From Rhizobium sp. NZLR1 (GTDB taxonomy: Bacteria; Pseudomonadota; Alphaproteobacteria; Rhizobiales; Rhizobiaceae): a stretch of DNA of 64,000 bases. Within the stretch, counting starts at the first letter, position 1. The number at the start of each line of letters is the position of its first letter. Position numbers and translations under genes: made by a program. The notes beneath the pieces are model-generated. The model ran no database searches. It saw nothing but the letters and a program-made list of their open reading frames with translations, and was not told the origin of the DNA. Below, in pieces: positions 53,697-62,719 of this stretch. The stretch covers positions 3,291,501-3,355,500 of the forward strand of contig NZ_CP071632.1 in the NCBI RefSeq assembly GCF_017357385.1. Direction: 5' to 3'.

Positions 53697-53841
53697 CGGC
53701 ATATGATTATCGTGACAAATCAATAGGACACCGATGCGGGCGAGAAAAGCGAATAAAGCGGAATTGCCAGCCCGCCGGCTTTGGGCATAACCTCGCCACT
53801 AACGTTGCAACGCAGCATCGCGCCTTTCACGGGAGAACAGC

Positions 53842-54618
53842 ATGAGCAGAACAGTCGTCGTCACCGGGTCCACCAGCGGCATCGGCCTTGCGATCGCCAC
53901 TGCATTCGCCGACACGGGCGACAACGTCGTCATCAACGGTTTCGGAAAGACTGATGAAATCAAGGCGATCGTCGAGCGGCTTGAATCATTGTCTAAAGGC
54001 CGGGCGCTCTATCATCCGGCCGACATGACCAAGCCCGCCGAGATCGCCGACCTGATTGAAACGGCGGCGAAGTCCTTCGGCACCGTCGATATCCTCGTCA
54101 ACAATGCCGGCATTCAGCATGTTGAGAAGATCGAGGATTTCCCGATCGACAAATGGGACCAGATCATCGCCATCAACCTGTCGAGTTCCTTTCATACGAT
54201 GCGCGCCGCCATCCCGCTGATGAAGGCGAAAAAACACGGCCGCATCATCAACATCGCCTCGGCCCACGGCCTGGTCGCCTCTCCCTTCAAATCCGCCTAT
54301 GTCGCGGCAAAACATGGTATATTGGGCCTCACCAAAACCGCGGCACTGGAGCTTGCCGAATTCGGCGTGACGGTGAACGCCATCTGCCCCGGTTACGTGC
54401 TGACGCCGCTCGTCGAAAAGCAGATACCGGATACCGCCAAGGCCCGCGGCATGACCGAGGAACAGGTGAAGAGCGAGGTCATCCTCAAGGCGCAGCCGAC
54501 CCGTGAATTCGTCAAGGCCGAGGAAATCGGTGCGCTGTCGCTTTACCTCGCCAGCGACGCCGCCCGCCAAGTGACCGGAACGCACATCTCGATTGACGGT
54601 GGCTGGACGGCGGCTTAA
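53842..54618 (+). CDS. bdhA: 3-Hydroxybutyrate dehydrogenase
   Basis: This 258-residue short-chain dehydrogenase oxidises 3-hydroxybutyrate to acetoacetate in PHB breakdown. It has the NAD site TGSTSGIGLAIA, NNAGIQHVEKIEDFP, and the catalytic Tyr/Lys in SAYVAAKHG. The sequence and length match rhizobial BdhA. The operon bdhA-xdhA-xdhB is the known rhizobial arrangement. GGGAGAACAGC precedes the ATG. Confidence 0.93.
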   Translation: MSRTVVVTGSTSGIGLAIATAFADTGDNVVINGFGKTDEIKAIVERLESLSKGRALYHPADMTKPAEIADLIETAAKSFGTVDILVNNAGIQHVEKIEDFPIDKWDQIIAINLSSSFHTMRAAIPLMKAKKHGRIINIASAHGLVASPFKSAYVAAKHGILGLTKTAALELAEFGVTVNAICPGYVLTPLVEKQIPDTAKARGMTEEQVKSEVILKAQPTREFVKAEEIGALSLYLASDAARQVTGTHISIDGGWTAA

Positions 54619-54646
54619 CCATTTGGAAAAAACAACCGGGAATATC

Positions 54647-56113
54647 ATGAACGACAGCATCCGCTTCATCCTGAATGGCCAGGACATCGCACTCACCGAT
54701 GTCGGGCCGACCGAGACGCTTCTCGATTTTCTGCGGGTGAGGCAACGGCTGACGGGCACCAAGGAAGGATGCGCCGAAGGCGATTGCGGCGCCTGCACCG
54801 TGCTCGTCGGGCGGCTCGCGGACGGCAAGCTCGCCTATGAATCGGTCAATGCCTGCATCCGTTTCTTAGGTTCGCTGCATGCCACACACGTGGTGACCGT
54901 CGAGCATCTGGCCGGCCGGGACGGCGCACTGCACCCGGTGCAGCAGGCGCTGGTCGACTGCCACGGCTCGCAATGCGGCTTCTGCACCCCGGGCTTTGTC
55001 ATGTCGCTCTATGGTCTGTGGTTGACGAAGGAAAAGCCTGGCCGCCAGGAAATCGAAAAGGCCTTGCAAGGCAATCTCTGTCGCTGCACCGGCTACGAGC
55101 CGATCGTCAAGGCTGCCGAGCAGGTGAGCCTGATGCGGCCGAGCGCGCTCTTCGACCCGCTGGAGCGGACACGTTCGGAAATCGTCGCGCGGCTCTGGGC
55201 CATGCAGGCGAGCGGCACCATCAGGATTACCAGTGGCGAAGACCGGCTGATCGTGCCTGCTTCCATCCAGGCGCTGGCCGAAGTCCTCTCGCAGGAGCCC
55301 GACGCGATCGTCGTCGCCGGCGCGACCGATGTCGGCCTCTGGGTGACGAAGCAGATGCGACGGCTGAACCCGGTCGTCTTCATCAATCATCTGAGCGAAT
55401 TGCAGTCGGTCACGGAAGGCGAGGACGGCGTCACCATCGGCGCCGGCGTTAGCTACAGCAGGGCCTTCGCGGCGATTTCCAAGAAAATCCCGGCGCTTGG
55501 GCGGCTGATCGACCGCATCGGCGGCGAGCAGGTGCGCAACATGGGGACGATCGGCGGCAATATCGCCAACGGCTCGCCGATCGGTGACAGCCCGCCGCCG
55601 CTGATCGCGCTCGGCGCGACGCTGACGCTGCGGTCGCTGCAAGGCCAGCGCAGAATGCCGCTCGAGGATTTCTTCATCGGCTATGGCAAACAGGACCGCG
55701 AGCCGGGCGAATTCGTCGAGAGCATCTTCGTGCCCTATCCGGCCGATGCGAGCCATTTTGCTGCCTACAAGATCACCAAGCGCCGCGACGAGGATATCAC
55801 CGCCGTGCTCGGCGCCTTCTTGCTGACGCTCGACGAGGCCGAGATGATCACCGAGATCCGCATCGCCTTCGGCGGCATGGCGGCAACACCGAAACGCGCC
55901 AGCACGGTCGAGGCCGCGCTGATCGGTAAACCCTGGACCGAGGCGACCATCGAGGCCGCCCGCCCCGCCTTCGACACCGACTACCAACCGTTGACCGACT
56001 GGCGCGCCACGGCAGAATACCGCCAGCTGACGGCAAAGAACCTGCTGACGCGGTTCTACCTGGAAACGGTGGGCGCGCCGGCTGAGCTGAAGCGGTTCGA
56101 GGAGGTGGCGTGA
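54647..56113 (+). CDS. xdhA: Xanthine dehydrogenase, small subunit (Fe-S and FAD)
   Basis: From the ATG at 54647 the protein has 488 residues. The N-terminal half carries the two [2Fe-2S] clusters: CAEGDCGACTVLVG and CHGSQCGFCTPGF with GNLCRCTGYEP. The C-terminal half binds FAD (VVAGATDVGLWVTKQ, MGTIGGNIANGSPIGDSPPP). It passes electrons from the molybdenum subunit to NAD. It follows bdhA by 28 bp. Confidence 0.94.
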   Translation: MNDSIRFILNGQDIALTDVGPTETLLDFLRVRQRLTGTKEGCAEGDCGACTVLVGRLADGKLAYESVNACIRFLGSLHATHVVTVEHLAGRDGALHPVQQALVDCHGSQCGFCTPGFVMSLYGLWLTKEKPGRQEIEKALQGNLCRCTGYEPIVKAAEQVSLMRPSALFDPLERTRSEIVARLWAMQASGTIRITSGEDRLIVPASIQALAEVLSQEPDAIVVAGATDVGLWVTKQMRRLNPVVFINHLSELQSVTEGEDGVTIGAGVSYSRAFAAISKKIPALGRLIDRIGGEQVRNMGTIGGNIANGSPIGDSPPPLIALGATLTLRSLQGQRRMPLEDFFIGYGKQDREPGEFVESIFVPYPADASHFAAYKITKRRDEDITAVLGAFLLTLDEAEMITEIRIAFGGMAATPKRASTVEAALIGKPWTEATIEAARPAFDTDYQPLTDWRATAEYRQLTAKNLLTRFYLETVGAPAELKRFEEVA

Positions 56114-56216
56114 TGGATACACTGATTAGCACGCCCGGAATGCAAGCTTTGATGGGAACAGCCGCGATCTCCTCCCCTCCCTCATTCCGTGTGGCTACGC
56201 TTGGAGGGCTGATCTA

Positions 56217-58556
56217 ATGGATAAGTCCACCTTCGAAGATCGAAAGGTCATCATTTCAGGCCCGATGCACGGCTCGCTGCGGCATGATTCGGCACATAAG
56301 CATGTCACCGGAACCGCCGATTATATCGACGATATCCCCGAACCCGCCGGCCTGCTGCACGGCGCCCTCGGCCTCTCGGACCGGGCGCATGCCGAAATCG
56401 CCGGCATCGATCTGTCCGCGGTCGCCGCCTATCCCGGCGTCGTCTGGGTCCTCACCGGCAAGGACGTGCCAGGCGTCAACGACGTCAGCTCCAACGGCAG
56501 CCATGACGAGCCGCTGCTCGCCGAAACCAAGGTCGAATTTCACGGCCAGCCGATCTTTGCCGTCATCGCCGAAACGCGCGAAGCTGCCCGCCGGGCCGCA
56601 CGGCTGGCGAAGATAGACTATCGCGACCTGCCGCACTGGAGCGATATCGACGGCGCGCTCGCCAACGGCAGCCCGCTGGTCATCACCCCGATGACGCTCC
56701 AGCGCGGCGAGCCTGAAGTGGAAATGCCGAATGCCCCCATGCGGCTGAAGGGCCGGATGCGCATCGGCGGCCAGGAGCATTTCTACCTCGAAGGCCATAT
56801 TGCCATGGCCATCCCCGGCGAAGATGATGAGGTCACCGTCTGGTCATCGACGCAGCATCCGAGCGAGATCCAGCACATCGTCGGCCACGTGCTCGATATC
56901 CCTTCCAACGCCGTAACCGTCAACGTCCGCCGCATGGGCGGCGGCTTCGGCGGCAAGGAGACGCAGGGCAATCAGTTCGCAGCGCTCGCGGCGATCGCCG
57001 CCAAGAAGCTCGGCCGCGCCATCAAATTCCGCCCCGACCGCGACGAGGACATGAGCGCCACCGGCAAGCGCCACGATTTCCTCGTCGATTATGAGGTGGG
57101 CTTCGATGCCGAAGGCCGCATCCATGCGGTTGACGCCACTTACGCGGCGCGCTGTGGTTTCTCCTCGGATCTCTCGGGACCGGTGACCGACCGCGCCCTC
57201 TTCCATGCCGATTCCAGCTATTTCTATCCGCATGTGCATCTCCAGTCGAAACCGCTGAAAACCCACACCGTCTCCAACACCGCCTTCCGCGGCTTCGGCG
57301 GACCGCAGGGCATGCTCGGCGCCGAGCGCTTCATCGAGGAGATCGCCTATGCCCTCGGCAAGGATCCGCTCGATATCCGCAAGCTGAATTTCTACGGCCA
57401 GCCGGGCTCCGGCCGCACGCTCACGCCCTACCATCAGGAGGTCGAGGACAATATCATCGCCCGCATCGTTGAGGAGTTGGAGGAAACGGCCGAATACCGG
57501 GCGCGCCGCAACGCCATCATCGCCTTCAACCGCGACAGCCGTTACATCAGAAAGGGCATCGCGCTGACGCCGGTCAAATTCGGCATCTCCTTCACCATGA
57601 CCGCCTTCAACCAGGCCGGCGCCCTCGTCCATATCTATCAGGACGGCTCGATCCACTTGAACCATGGCGGCACCGAAATGGGCCAGGGCCTCTATACCAA
57701 GGTGGCGCAGGTGCTGGCCGACAGCTTCCAGGTCGACATCGACCGGGTGAAAATCACCGCGACGACGACGGCCAAGGTGCCGAACACCTCCGCCACCGCC
57801 GCCTCCTCCGGCTCGGACCTCAATGGCATGGCGGCCTTCGACGCCGCCCGTCAGATCAAGGAACGGCTGGTGGCGTTTGCCGCCGAGAAATGGGATGTTG
57901 GCCCCGCCGACGTCGTCTTCCTGCCGAACCGCGTGCGCGTCGGCGAAATCGAGATCCCCTTCCCCGATTTCATCAAGCAGGCCTATTTCGCCCGCGTCCA
58001 ACTTTCCGCCGCCGGCTTCTACAAGACGCCGAAGATTCACTGGGACCGCAAGGCCGGCCGCGGCACGCCCTTTTATTATTTCGCTTACGGCGCCTCCTGC
58101 ACCGAAGTCTCGATCGACACGCTGACCGGCGAATACCTGATCGACCGCACCGACATCCTCCACGATGTCGGCCGCTCACTGAACCCCGCAATCGACATGG
58201 GCCAGGTCGAGGGCGCCTTCGTGCAGGGCCTGGGCTGGCTGACGACGGAAGAGCTCTGGTGGGACGACAAGGGCCGCCTGCGCACCCATGCTCCCTCGAC
58301 CTACAAGATCCCGCTCGCCTCCGACCGGCCGAAGATCTTCAACGTCCGCCTCGCCGAATGGTCGGAGAACACTGAGGCCACCATCGGCCGCTCCAAGGCC
58401 GTCGGCGAACCACCCTTCATGCTGGCGATCTCTGTGCTGGAAGCGCTGTCGATGGCGGTCGCAAGTGTGGCGAATTACAAGGTCTGCCCAAGACTCGACG
58501 CCCCGGCGACGCCAGAGCGGGTGCTGATGGCGGTGGAGCGGATGAAGCGGGTGTAG
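56217..58556 (+). CDS. xdhB: Xanthine dehydrogenase, molybdenum-binding subunit
   Basis: This 779-residue subunit binds the molybdopterin cofactor and oxidises hypoxanthine and xanthine. Conserved stretches include the N-terminal DSAHKHVTGTADYIDDIPEP, GGGFGGKETQGNQFA, NTAFRGFGGPQGMLGAE, GGTEMGQGLYTKVAQVLA and the active-site Glu in GRSKAVGEPPFML. It is 103 bp after xdhA, with GGAGG before the ATG. It is followed by a repeat element and xdhC. Confidence 0.94.
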   Translation: MDKSTFEDRKVIISGPMHGSLRHDSAHKHVTGTADYIDDIPEPAGLLHGALGLSDRAHAEIAGIDLSAVAAYPGVVWVLTGKDVPGVNDVSSNGSHDEPLLAETKVEFHGQPIFAVIAETREAARRAARLAKIDYRDLPHWSDIDGALANGSPLVITPMTLQRGEPEVEMPNAPMRLKGRMRIGGQEHFYLEGHIAMAIPGEDDEVTVWSSTQHPSEIQHIVGHVLDIPSNAVTVNVRRMGGGFGGKETQGNQFAALAAIAAKKLGRAIKFRPDRDEDMSATGKRHDFLVDYEVGFDAEGRIHAVDATYAARCGFSSDLSGPVTDRALFHADSSYFYPHVHLQSKPLKTHTVSNTAFRGFGGPQGMLGAERFIEEIAYALGKDPLDIRKLNFYGQPGSGRTLTPYHQEVEDNIIARIVEELEETAEYRARRNAIIAFNRDSRYIRKGIALTPVKFGISFTMTAFNQAGALVHIYQDGSIHLNHGGTEMGQGLYTKVAQVLADSFQVDIDRVKITATTTAKVPNTSATAASSGSDLNGMAAFDAARQIKERLVAFAAEKWDVGPADVVFLPNRVRVGEIEIPFPDFIKQAYFARVQLSAAGFYKTPKIHWDRKAGRGTPFYYFAYGASCTEVSIDTLTGEYLIDRTDILHDVGRSLNPAIDMGQVEGAFVQGLGWLTTEELWWDDKGRLRTHAPSTYKIPLASDRPKIFNVRLAEWSENTEATIGRSKAVGEPPFMLAISVLEALSMAVASVANYKVCPRLDAPATPERVLMAVERMKRV

Positions 58557-58602
58557 GATGAGTCCGGCTGGTTTGTTGTTTAAACAGGACGGACGGAGTC
58601 AA

Positions 58603-58786
58603 TGTTACCCCGCTCTGTCCTGCCGGACATCTCCCCCACAAGGGGGGAGATCGGTAAAAGGTTGGAGCATCGCTCCCCATCTGCCCCGTTGGAGTAGCAG
58701 CGCTTTAGTTGTTTGGCGAAGCCGTCAACCCCATCCAATCTCCCCCCTTGTGGGGGAGATGTCCGGCAGGACAGAGGGGGGTAACA
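58603..58786. repeat. Paired-hairpin inverted-repeat element, family A, copy 2
   Basis: The two 52-bp ends of this 184-bp element are inverted copies differing at only about two positions. Each arm has a hairpin (ATCTCCCCC with GGGGGAGAT). The central ~80 bp are unique. It lies between xdhB and xdhC within the presumed operon, 28 bp before the xdhC start. It closely resembles the element at 39698. Confidence 0.92.
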
Positions 58787-58814
58787 CAGCCACTTACCTA
58801 TCGGCCATCTCCCT

Positions 58815-59630
58815 ATGACCGACCTCCCCACATTCCTCACCGCCCATCCCGACAGCATCCTCATCGACATCACCGGCACACAAGGCTCCACCCCGCGTGA
58901 GGCCGGCGCCTTCATGCTCGTCTCGCAAACAGCTCTATGGGGCACGATCGGCGGCGGGCAGTTCGAGTTCATGGCGATCGCGAATGCGCGGGAGATGCTG
59001 GCTGGCTCGGGCGGAAAGGCCATCATGGATATCCCGCTCGGCCCCGAGATCGGCCAATGCTGCGGCGGCCGCACGCAGTTGCGGTTTCGCAGACTGACGC
59101 AGGCGGTGAAAGGTGAGTTGGAGGCAAAACTTTTGGGCGAGATCGAGCGTCTACCCGAAGTCTATCTCTTCGGTGCCGGCCATGTCGGCCGGGCGCTGGC
59201 CGCAGCCCTTGCGCCATTGCCGTTCTCGGTCACCGTCGTCGAAACGCGGCAGGAGGAACTCGCCAACCTGCCTGCTCGGACGAAGACCCGCCTCGTCCCG
59301 ATGCCGGAAGCACTGGTGAACGAGATTGCGGCTGGCGGCGCGGCCGTCATCCTGACGCATGATCATGCGCTCGACTTTCTCATCGCCCGCGAAGCGCTGG
59401 CAAGGAGCGACCTTGCCTATACCGGCATGATCGGCTCGGCGACCAAGCGCGCCACTTTCGCAGGCTGGCTTTCCCGTGAAGGCGGCGGGGAGCGCGACTG
59501 GATCGAGCGGCTGACGCTGCCGATCGGCGGCGCCGTGGTTAGGGACAAACGACCCGAAGTGATCGCCGCCATGACCGCCGCCGAGATCCTGACGGCGCTT
59601 GGCGCCTACCGCATACGCTCGTCCTCGTAG
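58815..59630 (+). CDS. xdhC: Xanthine dehydrogenase accessory protein XdhC
   Basis: This 271-residue protein is needed for insertion of sulfurated molybdenum cofactor into XdhB. It has LIDITGTQGSTPREAGAFML, GTIGGGQFEF, CCGGRTQL and a Rossmann-type YLFGAGHVGRALA, the normal family features. There is no clear ribosome site, since a repeat element directly precedes it. The 3' end overlaps a small minus-strand gene by 25 bp. Confidence 0.92.
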   Translation: MTDLPTFLTAHPDSILIDITGTQGSTPREAGAFMLVSQTALWGTIGGGQFEFMAIANAREMLAGSGGKAIMDIPLGPEIGQCCGGRTQLRFRRLTQAVKGELEAKLLGEIERLPEVYLFGAGHVGRALAAALAPLPFSVTVVETRQEELANLPARTKTRLVPMPEALVNEIAAGGAAVILTHDHALDFLIAREALARSDLAYTGMIGSATKRATFAGWLSREGGGERDWIERLTLPIGGAVVRDKRPEVIAAMTAAEILTALGAYRIRSSS

Positions 59631-59809
59631 TAGGGATCGCGTCCGTCGAGGAAACCGAGGTCGCGTTTGACGCGGTCTGGCGTGGCGGAAAGATCCAGCC
59701 GGGGCAGACGGCGGAAACGGTCGGCACCACCCGCCAACCAGTCGGCAAGGCGCCGGAAAATCTGGATTCTCTGCTGCGGCCGGCGCTCTTCGATAGCATG
59801 GCAGTCCAT
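59606..59809 (-). CDS. Small basic protein (67 aa), DUF1127-like
   Basis: From the ATG at 59809 this protein has 67 residues and a helical, Arg-rich stretch (RIQIFRRLADWLAGGADRFR). It ends in RDLGFLDGRDPYYEDERMR, similar to short DUF1127-type proteins that in other alpha-proteobacteria affect RNA or phosphate handling. The similarity is weak and the assignment tentative. It is divergent from the LysR gene and overlaps the xdhC 3' end. Confidence 0.5.
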   Translation of the reverse strand: MDCHAIEERRPQQRIQIFRRLADWLAGGADRFRRLPRLDLSATPDRVKRDLGFLDGRDPYYEDERMR

Positions 59810-59910
59810 GGCATCACCTCGGTGGATTGATGGTATGAGTTGCAGTTTGCCGCCGAAAATGCTGCAATTCCAATCGAACAACCGTCTGCCTGCATCAAGA
59901 GAACTTATCC

Positions 59911-60807
59911 ATGAAGCTTTCGAAGCAATTTCCGTTGAATGCGCTGCGCGTCTTCGAGGCCGCGGCCCGGCTCGGGAGTTTCACCAAGGCGGGCGACGAG
60001 CTCGGCATGACGCAGACAGCCGTCAGCTACCAGATCAAGTTGCTGGAGGAGAATGTCGGCGAGCCGCTCTTCCTGCGCCGCCCCCGTCAGATCGCGCTGA
60101 CGGAAACCGGCGAGCGGCTGGCGCCGAAGGTGACCGAGGCCTTCGCCATACTGCACGACGCGATGGCGACGGCACGCGACAGCGTCGAAGGCACGCTGGC
60201 CATCAGCTCAACCCACACTTTCGCCTCGAAATGGCTGGCGCCGCGCCTCGGCTCTTTCCACTTGAAACATCCGGCGATCGCGGTGCGCTTTCAGGCGAGC
60301 TCGGATATCATCGATTTCGCCCGTGAGCAGATCGATGTCGGCATCCGCTGGGGCGACGGCAACTGGCCGGGGCTGACGCTGCACCGGCTGATGGGGCTGG
60401 AGTTCACGCCGATGCTGAGCCCGAAGCTGGCGGAATCGGCAGGCGGCATCAAGGAGCCGCGTGATCTGTTGAAGCTCGATCTCTTCGACGCCGGCGACAT
60501 CTGGTGGAAACAATGGTTCGAGGCAGCCGGCATCACCGAGACGGACCTCGATCGCCGCCCGCGCAACCAGCTCGGCTCCCAGGCGGTGGAAGCCGATGCG
60601 GCGATCGCCGGCCACGGTGTCGCCATCCTCCATCCGGCCTTTTATGCAGCCGAGATCGCGCTCGGCCGGCTCTATCAGCCATTCGAACTGACCCGCAGCG
60701 ACGGCAAGGCCTACTGGCTCGTCTACCCCGAAAACCGCCGCAACGTGCCGAAGATCAAGGCCTTCCGCAACTGGATCCTTGAGGAAATGAAGGCGGCCGG
60801 GAATTAG
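59911..60807 (+). CDS. LysR-family regulator, GcvA-like
   Basis: This 298-residue protein begins with a winged helix (FPLNALRVFEAAARLGSFTK, LGMTQTAVSYQIKLLEENVG) and has a periplasmic-binding-like effector domain (IDVGIRWGDGNWPGLTLHRL). The sequence pattern is that of the GcvA/AmpR subgroup. It lies next to the small DUF1127-like gene and between the xanthine and urate genes, so it could control purine catabolism, but no direct evidence is present. Confidence 0.85.
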   Translation: MKLSKQFPLNALRVFEAAARLGSFTKAGDELGMTQTAVSYQIKLLEENVGEPLFLRRPRQIALTETGERLAPKVTEAFAILHDAMATARDSVEGTLAISSTHTFASKWLAPRLGSFHLKHPAIAVRFQASSDIIDFAREQIDVGIRWGDGNWPGLTLHRLMGLEFTPMLSPKLAESAGGIKEPRDLLKLDLFDAGDIWWKQWFEAAGITETDLDRRPRNQLGSQAVEADAAIAGHGVAILHPAFYAAEIALGRLYQPFELTRSDGKAYWLVYPENRRNVPKIKAFRNWILEEMKAAGN

Positions 60808-60859
60808 TTCATCGGGTGTCCGGGCTTGGTTCCGACCTGTCCGATCTGTTAGTCCGGCT

Positions 60860-61192
60860 TCAATATCCCATCTCCGGCGCATAGAAACAGCGCGGCGTAT
60901 CCTCGTTTGGAAACAGACAGAGATGATAGTCGTTGTCACCCGATTGCATCGCCTTCGTCATCGGCAGCAGAAAGACGTGAGCATGCGTGACCAGCCGGTG
61001 GTCGCCCGGCAGCAGCGTCACTCGATATCCGCCCGGCGTCACCGCCACGCTTTTCGAAGGGATCATCTGGCAATCGCCATTATGACTGTCGCCGTTGCAA
61101 CAATAGGGGTCATAACTCCACCCCGTAGGTGCGTCGTGAGCCGTCGCCAGCGACGCATACGCAATCATCACACACGTCAGAATGCTGCGCAT
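60860..61192 (-). CDS. Small Cys-containing secreted protein of unknown function
   Basis: From the ATG at 61192 (GGAG 9 bp upstream) the protein has 110 residues with a signal peptide cleaved after LATA. The mature part has five Cys (DPYCCNGDSHNGDCQMI, YHLCLF, PRCFYA) and is rich in His and Asp. I do not recognise a family with known function. The upstream ATG 61198 would add two residues. Confidence 0.65.
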   Translation of the reverse strand: MRSILTCVMIAYASLATAHDAPTGWSYDPYCCNGDSHNGDCQMIPSKSVAVTPGGYRVTLLPGDHRLVTHAHVFLLPMTKAMQSGDNDYHLCLFPNEDTPRCFYAPEMGY

Positions 61193-61480
61193 GGGCATCT
61201 TCTCCGTCGATGAATGCGCCGCCGATGATCTAACGGTCCTTATTTTATTCCGGCGGCCTGCAAATAACTGTAATCGAACCATCGTAGTTTCAAGGTCCGC
61301 TGAATTAGCGTATTCCGTATTAGAGACAGATAATGCACAGCCTTCTCGGCAGCTTTTAGGCACGCGACCGCAGATCTGCGATGCGACTGCGGTCGACGGC
61401 TTCGGCAAAACCGAATCTCCTCTTCCCTCCCCGCCAAAATTTCAGCAATGTCACGAGTCGGAGGAAGACAGGGGAACTCG

Positions 61481-62719
61481 ATGTATGAATATGCCATAGC
61501 ATGGGAATGGCTCGCCTTTGCGGCGCGCTGGTTCCATGTCGTCACTGCGATCGCCTGGATCGGATCGTCCTTCTATTTCATCGCGCTCGATCTCGGGCTG
61601 GTGAAACGCCCGCACCTGCCGCCCGGCGCCTACGGCGAGGAATGGCAGGTCCACGGCGGCGGCTTCTATCATATCCAGAAGTATCTGGTGGCGCCCGCCC
61701 AGATGCCGGAGCACCTGACCTGGTTCAAATACGAAAGTTATTTCACCTGGATTTCCGGCTTCCTGATGCTCTGCATCGTCTATTACGGCGGCGCCGACCT
61801 CTTCCTCATCGACCGCCACGTGCTCGATATCAGCCCGCCCGTCGCGATCCTGATCTCGCTAGCGTCGCTCGCCTTCGGCTGGATCGTCTACGACCTGCTC
61901 TGCAAATCGCCACTCGGGAAGAATACCTGGGGATTGATGGCGGTGCTCTATGTTGTGCTGGTCGTCATGGCGTGGGGCTATACGCAGCTTTTCACCGGCC
62001 GCGCCGCCTTCCTTCATCTCGGCGCCTTTACCGCGACGATCATGTCGGCCAACGTCTTCATGATCATCATCCCGAACCAGAAGATCGTCGTCGCCGATCT
62101 CATCGCCGGGCGGACGCCCGATCCCAAATACGGACAGATCGCCAAGCAGCGTTCGCTGCACAACAACTACCTGACCCTGCCGGTCATCTTCTTCATGCTG
62201 TCGAACCACTATCCGCTGGCCTTCGGAACGCAATTCAACTGGGTGATCGCGGCCTTGGTGTTCCTGATGGGCGTCACCATCCGCCATTGGTTCAACACCA
62301 CGCATGCCAGGAAGGGCCGGCCGACCTGGACTTGGATCGTCACCGTCATCCTTTTCATCCTGATCATGTGGCTTTCCACAGTGCCGAAACTGCTGACCGG
62401 CAAAACGGATGCGGCAGCCGTAGCACCGGCCTTCCAGCAATTCGCCGGTGATCCGCATTTCCCCGCCGTCAAGCAGCTGGTTTCGACGCGCTGCTCGATG
62501 TGCCACGCGGCCGAGCCCGTCTATGAGGGCATCGTCCGGCCGCCAAAGGGTGTGGTGCTCGAAAACGACGCAGAAATCGCCGCCCATGCCCGCGAAATCT
62601 ATATACAGGCGGGCCGCAGCCATGCCATGCCGCCCGGCAACATCACCGACGTCACGCCGGACGAACGCAAGCTGCTCGTCGCCTGGTTCGAGAGCGCAGT
62701 CGAAGGCAAGAAACAATGA
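61481..62719 (+). CDS. puuD: Membrane urate hydroxylase PuuD (urate oxidase with cytochrome c domain)
   Basis: From the ATG at 61481 (GGGGAACTCG upstream) the protein has 412 residues. About eight membrane helices with conserved His (WFHVVTAIAWIGSSF, FLHLGAFTATIMSANVFMII) are followed by a C-terminal cytochrome c domain with CSMCH near residue 338 and a distal Met in SHAMPPGN. This is the PuuD family, which oxidises urate at the membrane. It overlaps guaD by 4 bp. Confidence 0.9.
   Translation: MYEYAIAWEWLAFAARWFHVVTAIAWIGSSFYFIALDLGLVKRPHLPPGAYGEEWQVHGGGFYHIQKYLVAPAQMPEHLTWFKYESYFTWISGFLMLCIVYYGGADLFLIDRHVLDISPPVAILISLASLAFGWIVYDLLCKSPLGKNTWGLMAVLYVVLVVMAWGYTQLFTGRAAFLHLGAFTATIMSANVFMIIIPNQKIVVADLIAGRTPDPKYGQIAKQRSLHNNYLTLPVIFFMLSNHYPLAFGTQFNWVIAALVFLMGVTIRHWFNTTHARKGRPTWTWIVTVILFILIMWLSTVPKLLTGKTDAAAVAPAFQQFAGDPHFPAVKQLVSTRCSMCHAAEPVYEGIVRPPKGVVLENDAEIAAHAREIYIQAGRSHAMPPGNITDVTPDERKLLVAWFESAVEGKKQ

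Noticed and set aside
39698..58786. The repeated CTCCCCC hairpins as a CRISPR array or an insertion sequence
   Set aside because: There are no regularly spaced direct repeats with spacers and no transposase gene. The units are inverted, few and scattered.
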